DNA of 64,000 nucleotides from Batillaria attramentaria (Eukaryota > Mollusca > Gastropoda > Batillariidae): assembly GCA_018292915.2 (NCBI GenBank), contig JACVVK020000391.1, positions 321,001 through 385,000 on the forward strand, in the 5' to 3' direction. The notes below the pieces were generated by a model. The model made no database searches, was not told where the DNA came from, and saw nothing but the letters and a program-made list of their open reading frames with translations. A program made the translations under genes and the position numbers. Positions 34,371 to 64,000 of this stretch are shown in pieces (positions within the stretch are counted from its first letter, which is position 1; every line of letters starts with the position of its first letter).

Positions 34371-35577
34371 CCACTTAGTTTAGCTGGTTGTTGCAACAAT
34401 ACTGCTGGAATGAATATTGCAAGGAGTGAGAAAAACAAGAGGTGGTGAAACACACCTACGAAAAGGATTAGTTTTTAAATACCTTGTTTGGCCGGCAGAT
34501 TCCATCAAACGTGTTTTTGCGACATTGTCTACTAATGTTTATAGCTCTCGCCTTGTGAATGATCTTTGGTAGGTCTTATCTTGCACAACTTTAGGTCATT
34601 TTCGTTGGTTTGGTGAGACGAACACACTGCACAGTGAGCTTAACTGTTTGCGTGTTTCCATGGAGAATTTCTGTGCTGCAGTAGTTGACAATAGGTTATA
34701 TCAGACATGCTGTATGTAGTACACATGTACCGTATTTCTACATAATCTATGTGCTATTGTAATCCAATTAATATTTCTCAGTAGTTACCTGTACACCAAT
34801 CGGGGAGGGGAGGGGCAGCAGGCGTGTCCTCAACATCACCATAGCGCCTGAACAACTCGTCCAAGTAGTCTTGTTTGTAGATACCTGGCGGCCGTGCCTA
34901 AAAAACAACAGCAAAATACACGTGAAGCTGAAATCCACACACACACAAAAAAAGCAAAACATTCTCCAACTGTGTCAGCTGTCTTCTCTCTTTTGTATTC
35001 ATATGGGCGGTCAGTGGTCTAGTGGTTAAGAGGCTTGTCACCAATGTGAGAGGTGGGGGGGTTCGAGTCCCACTCGGGGCAAAGAACTTTTCCTTCTCGT
35101 ATGTGGCACCGTTCATTCGAGCCGATCGTCAGGGGGTTCTCTCCGAGTACTCCGGCTTCCTCCCCCTCTGCTTTGGAAATGTTCCGCCCACCAAATTTGA
35201 AAAAAAAAAAGCAATTCTCAATTCCGAAATTTAAATAGCTGAGCTGACCCTTCGCACCATGTGACTGTAATGTATTTATGTACAGTGTGAGAGAATGCGT
35301 GTGATTCACGTAAGCGTGCATGTTGGGTTCAGTTCGCGGCGCTTTGAGCCAATTCACGAAATTGGGTAATGCGCCTATAAAATACTTATTATTATTATTC
35401 ACTTACATGAGGCACAGCAACAAATTTTATGATATCTGTATCTAATGCACTGGCTTTTCCTATCCCCAGGTTTATCAACAAAGAGTGTCAAATTGTGACG
35501 CATCATGGCAAGACACCAAATGCCATGAAAGTTTGTATTTTGCATGCAGGCACGCACGCCCACACGCACACACACAC

Positions 35578-35635
<58 letters not shown>

Positions 35636-38600
35636 AGAAAAAGAAAGAAAAAAGTAAGATGGCCATTTCACGCTTGAAATTACCTCAGCAAATTTTCTGA
35701 CAGCTGCCTCCACACTGGGGAAAAAGACAAAAAGAAAATCAGCATAAGACAGAAATCGCCGACTATAAGAAATAAGTTTTATAACCAAGGAACAACCTAG
35801 CTAATAACCACAATCAGATTTTTTAATTAATTCAGGGACAGCAACAGCAGCTGAAAATCAGCAAGAATCACAACTCAAATATTTTGTAAATATATAAATC
35901 AGTGAGACTGCCCTGAGACACTTGACAAGTTGACAAAGTTTGAGTGCTGAAGAATAATAAAAAATTTCCTCAAAATGAAATTCATATGGTGCTGCCAATG
36001 TGTGCAAAATGTACACTGGTCGAACTCACCTCCATGACAGTTTTTCCACCAGGTAACTCACGATCATGAAGCCAGTTCTGTTAAAGCCGTGAGTACAGTG
36101 AATACCTGGAGATAGATACGTTCGCCTATTTACTGAGGAAACAACAAGAAGGAGAAGAAATGATCAAATAAAAACAGTACGTATCCTATATATATGTGTG
36201 TACAACCTATGCCATGTAAATAAACGATTTTAGCCGCTCATAACCGACCATTTTCCTTCTGGTGGAAGATGAATAGGGGTCCTGCGAATGGTGAGATAGA
36301 TACCCTTAGGCCTGTTGGGTATTTCAGTGGTAGGATGGTAGGTTCCCCCCCCCCCCCACCCCACTGCGGCTAGTTGTCAACGTGGGAGAAGGCAGACCTG
36401 TCCGATGCCCAACGAAGCACACATCTCCCTAGATCTAGGTAGTTCTCAGCTTTACTTACTTCCCTTACTTTGAAACTGACCTGACTGAGCGCATGTTTTC
36501 AGCTTAAGTGACACCTTTGTGACTATTCTCTCTCTCGCTACATATGCCAACCCAAACAGATTGCACCAGATAGTAGAAAGGTGGGTATATGTGGTACGTT
36601 ATTCAGTTCATTTTTCTGAGAACTTCTGAACTTGAAAACCAGAATCCAAAACAAAAGCAAAAATATACATCTTGACACAGGGAAGGGAAGAAAAAAAAAA
36701 TCTAAGAATTTTTTTTACTACGTTTCCTCAGATCAGGGTTAGCAACACATTCGACATAATGTAAAATTCATACTACACTAGTGTACAATGTACTGTATTG
36801 CAACACAAGAAGAAAATGGAAGAGTGTTAGTTCTACATACCGATGATCTCCAGCGGCTTCTGCTGTATAAATCGCTCACAGAGGTCAACGAACGTCTTCG
36901 TCTGCTCTGGATTTGGTGTCTCCGATCGTCTGCACCACACACACACACACTTTTATAATTTGATTGATTTTATTTTTAAATGTATGTGCATCTAAAAAGT
37001 ATGGCAGAAAGATTTTTATTGTTTGTGTGCTTTCACATGTCACCATTCAAACAACACCCCCACCACCCTATGTGTATGACTGGCAAGCTGCGTACGCATA
37101 AAGACGACGGGGTGCATGTGACCAGTACTGACCCTTTACAATGGAGTTTGATGTAGCGACATTCGTGTTTTTCCTCCACCAGTTTACTGTTGTAGTAGCG
37201 GTTGGTGTTGGTCAGGTCTATCAGTAAGCCCATCTTCAACTGTTCAAATAAACATCAAACAAGTCAAGTCAAGTTTATTTTATTCCCACCCTCTGGGGGC
37301 ATAGGAAAAGAAAAACAAAAACAAAACTCAATCAAAACATATATACATACTGACTGCGTCTACACTCCTGACCAAATGTGACATCCGGACATTTAAAGTC
37401 GAAAACAACCTAAACAGTTTGGCCATTAAACTTAAGATCCGGTTTATTCCTAATTTTGCCTCTCAAGAAGACTAACTTTTGTTTTTTTTTCTGTGTTCAA
37501 GCCGACGTGCCATTTCTCATAATAAACTGACAAAGTATCAAGAAATTGAAAAATAGGACAGGTACATGTACTGGGTGGCGCTGCACTGTGGCAACGCAGG
37601 GAAGCAGCCCAAATTTCCCGAAAGGGACAATAAAGTAGTAACAAGAAAATCAGTTAGTGTTACCACCACATAACGACAATGAAAACTGCTGGATTACTGG
37701 ATATGCTGTAATTAAACCTATGGTGCATATTATGTACTATCCAGCTCAACAGTTTTACAAACTAGTGACAGTACCTTGTAGGATTTCAGGGACAGAAACA
37801 GCATGTCCAGATCAAACCGGTTTTCCTCTGGCACTTGATCGTCATAGCGACTGTCCAGGGGCGTCTTGAATGGGAAAAACTTGTCTGCAAAAGATAAATT
37901 TGCTCATCAGCCTAATGTAACATCTTCCACAAAAGGTGAAATCTGGTATGGGAAGCCCAGACCAGCATGCAAAATAATAATAATAATAATAATGAGTATT
38001 GTATAGGCGCTTTACACAATTTCATGAATCGGCTCAAAGCGCCGCGAACTGAACCCAACACGCACGCTCACGTGAATCACATGCATTCTCTCACACACTG
38101 GACATAAACACATTACAATCATGTGGTGCGAAGGGACAGCTCAGCTATTTAAGTTTCGGAATCTAGGATTGCATTTATTTTTCCAATATGGTGGGCTGAA
38201 CATTTCCAAAGCAGAGGGGGAGGAAGCCGGAGTACCTGGAGAGAACCCCCGATGATCGGCCCGAATGAACGATGCCACATACAGAAGGAAAAATTCTTTG
38301 CCCTGAGTGGGACTCAAACCCCTGACCTCTAGCACTGGTGACAAGTCTCTTAACCACTAGACCACCGACCACCCCATCACGGGTAAACATTTGCCTATAG
38401 AGGTTTCTTTGGACAGAGGGCACTCGAGGTGGGGGTGGGGGAGGGGTGGAGAGGTCATGACAGAGCAGCCACCCTTGACGGCCCTGGTAAGCATTATGGA
38501 TGGACTGCACCTAAGAAGATCAGAAGTGGTTTACAGTCTGAGACACGCACTGTACAACACAGAACCTCCCAGTCCGCTAATAATAAATTTTCAGACGTTT

Positions 38601-38762
38601 CATTTAAGTTTTAAGCGAGCATAAATTTCATTTCCAAACAGCAGGAATCTGCTGAAATGTACAACCAGAAAAGAAAACATGAGAGCCCTGACCGTTAACG
38701 ATCTGCCCCTTTCTCGGACAGTGTTGCCAGCGAGGTGGGACCATCAGATAGCTGTTGTTCAT
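25749..38762 (-). CDS. RNGTT: mRNA-capping enzyme (RNA 5'-triphosphatase + guanylyltransferase), 18 coding exons
   Basis: Exons in transcript order: 38762-38693, 37884-37775, 37239-37133, 36929-36841, 36105-36030, 35714-35684, 34897-34789, 34271-34150, 33694-33591, 33394-33293, 32885-32750, 32091-32020, 30893-30729, 28032-27961, 27419-27319, 27154-27088, 26431-26308, 25927-25749. All are GT/AG and phases close to 611 aa (human 597). An in-frame TGA six codons upstream supports the start at 38762. The N-terminal triphosphatase has [12 protein letters not shown] and the P-loop [10 protein letters not shown] with catalytic Cys129. Linker residues about 198-240 are Ser/Asp-rich. The guanylyltransferase has the GMP-linked Lys302 in KADGTR, then [17 protein letters not shown] and [17 protein letters not shown], with an OB fold to residue about 550. 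It caps nascent Pol II transcripts in the nucleus. The tail is His/Gln-rich and ends PPPPKKPRS, a likely nuclear signal. No key residue is missing. Confidence 0.97.
28043..28636. repeat. 98-bp tandem repeat, 6 units, in RNGTT intron 13
   Basis: Units start with GGGGTGTTGGA or GGGGCGTTGGA near 28043, 28141, 28239, 28337, 28437 and 28535. Internal words are ACTATTCACACAGTGCTGG and GATACCCAGTGTACATGCGT. Units differ at only a few bases, so amplification is recent. The array starts about 10 bp upstream (minus strand) of exon 14. Confidence 0.93.
28800..29060. repeat. Direct duplication of about 115 bp
   Basis: The block CAGTGTTAATTTTTATATTT, then ACGTTCTTTCTGCAGAAATG and GCGACAATCTGTTGAATTTC, occurs twice in a row with minor changes. 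Confidence 0.85.
29220..30690. repeat. AT-rich palindromic repeat block with internal 58-bp minisatellite, RNGTT intron 13
   Basis: Dozens of near-palindromic GATAATTGTAATTATC words with GATCTCGAGATC and CTCTAGAGATA spacers. Outer ends are inverted: GGCTTAATGG.GCAAAAAG at 29222 and 29893 against CTTTTTGCGCCAGTAAGC at 30389 and CTTTTTACGCCAGTAAGC at 30669. Between about 29340 and 29790 a 58-bp unit (TGATAATTGTAATTATCCCC, then TTTTTCCCGCCATGCTGC and TGCTCTAAGAGCGCAAAAAG) repeats about eight times. The structure looks like several copies of one inverted-repeat element, one expanded internally. Confidence 0.85.
31140..31400 (-). pseudogene. Non-LTR retrotransposon reverse-transcriptase C-terminal fragment
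   Basis: The minus-strand frame reads [20 protein letters not shown], then [12 protein letters not shown] and [12 protein letters not shown], the familiar end of endonuclease/reverse-transcriptase ORFs (RRWxWLGHVLRM...GKRxRGRP). About 80 residues remain in RNGTT intron 12; catalytic parts are absent. Confidence 0.82.
31608..31952 (+). mobile_element. MITE-D, full-length copy
   Basis: Inverted ends AATAGACGGCTCCACTC (left) and GACAGGAGTCGAGTCGTCCAT (right). The interior includes TCAAATGAGGTCAATGGACT and GATTGGCTGAATTCTG. The most complete of five copies. Confidence 0.85.
32516..32692 (-). mobile_element. SINE-A, full-length copy in RNGTT intron 11
   Basis: Minus-strand head GCCGGGGTGACCGAACGGTA, body and GGGTGGGTGGGTGTTCGGG tail (plus reading). 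Confidence 0.82.
34277..34369 (-). repeat. (TG)n microsatellite forming the RNGTT exon 8 3' splice region
   Basis: About 93 bp of TG on the minus strand end 4-5 nt before the CAG acceptor of exon 8 (first exon base 34271). No separate pyrimidine tract exists. Confidence 0.95.
35006..35397 (+). mobile_element. SINE-B, full-length copy in RNGTT intron 6
   Basis: tRNA-like head GGTCTAGTGGTTAAGAGGC with B box GTTCGAGTCCCACTCGG, central CTCCGAGTACTCCGGCTTCC, body CGCGGCGCTTTGAGCC, tail (TTA)n. Confidence 0.85.
35561..35630. repeat. (CA)n microsatellite
   Basis: About 70 bp of nearly pure CA in RNGTT intron 6, 54 bp past the donor of exon 6. Confidence 0.95.
37973..38375 (-). mobile_element. SINE-B, full-length copy in RNGTT intron 1
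   Basis: Minus-strand GGTCTAGTGGTTAAGAGAC head, TCAGGGGTTTGAGTCCCACT B box and (TTA)n tail at the plus-left end. Confidence 0.85.
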
Positions 38763-41130
38763 GATGCTCAGCTCTCACACTGCCAGGCAGCGCACACACT
38801 GAACAGTTCACCTCAAATTCCTGGAGCTCACCAACTCTTTTTCATCTTCTCAACAAAACCCTGGTCAACAGAAATCACCACAAGTGACAAAATCTACAAC
38901 AAATGACAAGCACACATGACACACACAAACAAAACAAAACAACAGCAAAAATTTATGTCCACCTAAGCCTAAACTGAAAGTTTACATAAAAGTCACAATG
39001 CATCTCAGACCTCTGCTGTTCTAAACACTGGATGCTACTTTCAGAGCACACACAGACATGTAACCATATGTCAAACAAAGACACACACTCTTTTTTTAAA
39101 TCGTGTAACGGTGGAAAGAAATAGCCAAGCTGTATCAGAAGTCAATTAACTACAGCTGAGTTGCCTCCTTAACAGACACAACCAGAACACATTAACAAAC
39201 TGCCCATAACCACAATATGAAATTCTCTAAACCGATACACGAAGTCCAACAATACAAAAACTGGAACGTTGTCTGTACAACATATGTTAGCGTTAAGACC
39301 AACGTTTCCCTTGTCCAGACACTAAAATAGGTCGTGTGAAAGGCTTTGGAACCGAAGCAAGAGAAGAACAATGTGGGATGATACACTGTTATGCGCAGTT
39401 TGATAAGAATGAAAGGCGGCAGTGTTTTGGGAATGATCATCACTTCAGGATGACTTGACGATGATATAAATTTGTCATGTTTGCAGATCTTGTTGGTGTG
39501 TGACGGGAGGGGAAGTCAGAAGTGACGTGAATAAGACTGAACTGGGGACAAGAGACTGGAAACAAAAACCGAGACAGACCCAGGAGTAAAACCGAGTGCG
39601 TGTAGCATTAGTGTAGGTTGGATAACGAATCTGTTTGCCGATTCTTGTCTTTAATAATCAAATCTGGACCAGATCACTTACAAAACAATCTTAATCAAAC
39701 GAATCGTACACGACGACGCATGATGGTGGCACAAAAAATGATCTAAATTGGACACAAAACTGTGAAAATTGCGGAGCTTTTTACCACACAAAGCGGTTTC
39801 ACGACCCCAAACAGGAAGTTTTAACAGAGTTCGTTCCCCTGAAGTTGACATAAAGCTTGGATCGGAAAACAAACTGGCAGAAATTTAAAAAAACATTATG
39901 CACCTTTCGAGTCGCAAAAAAACCCTTAAAAACAGCCCCCCCCCCACCCCCAACCAAACAACAACAACAACAAAACAAACAAACAAATATCCCAATGGAC
40001 TGTTATGTAAACTTTGTAAAACACTGAACTTGACACTGAAAATCAGTCCCAAACTCCCGGAACTCAGAGCAGACAACCCCTAAACAACTTGAATAATAAC
40101 AAACGAACCAGACTACAAACACTGATAACCGTTACACGAACTGATGACAACTGACGGAGCAGACGTGAGAAAAATTAGTGAGGGTCCGGAAAGGGACTGT
40201 CTCAGTGACTGAAAAGCATTAAACAATACAACAATGACAACTTGACACTGAGCCGGGAATGGAATACAAAACACAGCAACAACAACTGAAGCTCGTCGTA
40301 GCAACGGGTTTCTTGTCAGTTTCTGTTTGGCGGCCTCACAGTCGGTCTTGCCGTCCGGGAGGGCAGGGGAGGGGGGGGGGGTCGGAGGTGGCGGAGGCCC
40401 GGGAGGGGAGAGGGGGCGGGGGGGGGGGGCGGGGTCAGTCAGTAACTGATCGAAGACTGTACGTGTGGTCAACCGGTCATCAGTGTTACCATTTGTTGTC
40501 ATTTCACATTTACTGTATCCGGCACTGTTCTGACATTCCGATAACGCCGCCAGTAAGTCCGGCGGCCGCCACATACTAGAACAAGCCGCACGATGAGACA
40601 CGGCGCGCCTCAGTAAAGGCCGGGGAGGGCAGCTACTGACCCTAACTAATCGGGCCGTCCATCCGAATAGTATTCAATTCAGACAAACTGGCAGGTCGGC
40701 CACAGTTTGCCAGTGATTTCTCCTTGGTTGTAATGAGCAAGATGCACAAACAGGCTGAATTCCGGCACACAACCGGGGGTTGGGGGGAGGGGGGTGGAGA
40801 CAGTCTTAGCCCGGGGCGATTGGAACTGTCTGCGGATGCCGGGATACTGTGGGATTTCAAATTAACATAAACATTCAACATGCAGAAATGCCACGTTGTC
40901 CCAGCATTGATAGAAAGGAAGACAGGGGCGGGGAAAACTTCGGATGCGCCCACTCAGCTGTGACGCCATGCATGACATCCAGTCGACCGTGACGCTCGAT
41001 TCAGCCGCTTCCGCACTTGTTGCAGTCACCCTGATCATACCGCCAGGCAGACTGCACGGGGTGTGTCTCTCCGCTCCAGGCACCCGGCCACTAGCATGTG
41101 TCGTGATTGACAGACGGGAGGAACGACAGA
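38763..41130. other. Divergent intergenic region between RNGTT and the peroxidase gene
   Basis: Contains a GC-rich zone at 40310-40640 with long G runs, a plausible CpG-type promoter or 5' UTR exon area for RNGTT, and no recognised coding exon. The ORFs here on both strands are low-complexity (Pro/Gly runs). Confidence 0.45.
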
Positions 41131-63087
<21,957 letters not shown>

Positions 63088-63167
63088 ACAACAGTTCAGT
63101 AAAAATCTTATTCCTTAACGCTATATGTGTGTTTTCTCTGGCTGTTAACGGAAATGAGTATCAAAGA

Positions 63168-63168
<1 letters not shown>

Positions 63169-63232
<64 letters not shown>
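63169..63232. repeat. (CA)n microsatellite after the peroxidase stop
   Basis: 64 bp of CA, 82 bp after the stop codon and possibly in the 3' UTR. Confidence 0.95.
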
Positions 63233-63237
<5 letters not shown>

Positions 63238-63485
63238 TCAAATTGGAGTCACCATAAAAATTTCACTCCGAGGACTTACGTAACTTAGGCAGATGTAAGC
63301 ATCACGTGACTTTAATGCCGGCATAATTTAAACACACGATCACATACAGGGAGTCTGGTGGACAACAAATTACAACAGAACAGAAAAGAGGAGAAAAATA
63401 TAATCGTTGTGCATCAATGCAAAATCGGGACAAATTAAAGATTAAAAAAAAAACCGAGTGCAGGCAAGTGTTAACACGGGTGCTC

Positions 63486-63620
63486 AAATGATGATAACAA
63501 TAAGAACAAGGTGAATACCTTCATAGGCTCAAAGCGCCGCGAACTGAACCCAACATGCACGTTCACTTGAAGCACGCGCATTCTCTCACACACAGGGCAT
63601 CACAATTACGCGGCGCAAAG
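63486..63620 (-). mobile_element. SINE-B, 3' fragment
   Basis: AGGCTCAAAGCGCCGCGAAC, CATTCTCTCACACACAGGG and CGGCGCAAAGG match the family body; the rest is missing. Confidence 0.7.
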
Positions 63621-63715
63621 GGGGTTTCATTCGCTGTTTTCAGAGATGTTCCATCAACGACCTTCAGTCATTGCAAAACACATATAGATCTCATGTGGAT
63701 GTAGTCAGTTTTCAT

Positions 63716-63844
63716 AATAGACGACTCCACTCGGCAGGCCTCGCCCCTAAACACAGTACGTCCATGGCGTCTTTATATGGGGGACGCGATTGGCTGAATT
63801 CTGGAGGGCTCGGCCCTCTAGATTGACAGGAGTGGAATCGCCCA
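63716..63844 (+). mobile_element. MITE-D, internally deleted copy
   Basis: Left end AATAGACGACTCCACTCGG and right end GACAGGAGTGGAATCG are both present, but most of the interior is lost (129 bp against about 345). Confidence 0.78.
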
Positions 63845-63855
63845 CTGGTTGGCTG

Positions 63856-64000
63856 GTTGTGTAGGGGGTTAACGTCCTCTTTCCTCCACAAAAGGGTGAT
63901 ATCAAAGACGGGGGAACGAAGAAAAAACCAGCACAAACTGCTCCGAGCCGGGATTCGAACTCACGACCCGAGAACTGACAGTGGAACTCTCTACCGCTGG
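63856..64000 (-). mobile_element. SINE-A copy cut by the window end
   Basis: GGGGGTTAACGTCCTCTTTC, GATATCAAAGACGGGGGAAC and CCGGGATTCGAACTCACGAC; the head reaches the last base. Confidence 0.75.

Noticed and set aside
40113..40601. 162-aa minus-strand ORF rich in Pro
   Set aside because: Proline comes from poly-G/C tracts in a GC-rich promoter-like area. No start context and no domain.

Overview
The window is nuclear DNA from an intron-rich animal. The spliceosomal genes, the two antistasin-like modules joined to a heme peroxidase, the very high load of CA/TG microsatellites and the many tRNA-derived SINEs and short inverted-repeat elements suggest a mollusc, probably a marine gastropod. The species is an inference: there is no rRNA or mitochondrial marker. 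I rebuilt exons by hand from GT/AG sites, reading phase and remembered family sequence. Four gene models close in frame across every junction: 314, 244, 611 and 670 residues.

Layout. 0.9-5.1 kb (-): a five-exon short-chain dehydrogenase of the SDR16C/RDH10-RDHE2 type. 5.3-10.05 kb (+): seven-exon RPL7, head to head with the dehydrogenase over a 222-bp shared promoter, with three related C/D-box snoRNAs in its introns. 12.5-14.14 kb (-): a fatty-acid-binding protein, exons 1-3 only. 14.4-21.3 kb: repeat-filled intergenic DNA, including a 1.8-kb Tigger/pogo element inserted in an older SINE. 21.4-23.07 kb (+): a small orphan gene rich in Pro, His and Cys. 23.9-38.8 kb (-): mRNA-capping enzyme RNGTT, 18 coding exons with a long 3' UTR. 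41.1-63.1 kb (+): a secreted peroxidase, a signal-peptide exon, two antistasin-like exons and thirteen peroxidase exons.

The genes are unrelated in function: retinoid/steroid redox, translation, lipid transport, mRNA capping and secreted oxidative chemistry. What links them is repeats reshaping introns. At least three SINE families (several copies with target-site duplications), five or more MITE families with terminal inverted repeats, two fold-back elements, LINE tail fragments and several minisatellites are present. In the peroxidase gene two MITEs and one SINE lie 2-26 bp from 3' splice sites, and in both large genes 3' splice sites sit directly after long TG repeats.

Limits: no expression data, UTR ends are guesses, the FABP last exon was not found, and repeat family names here are local labels.
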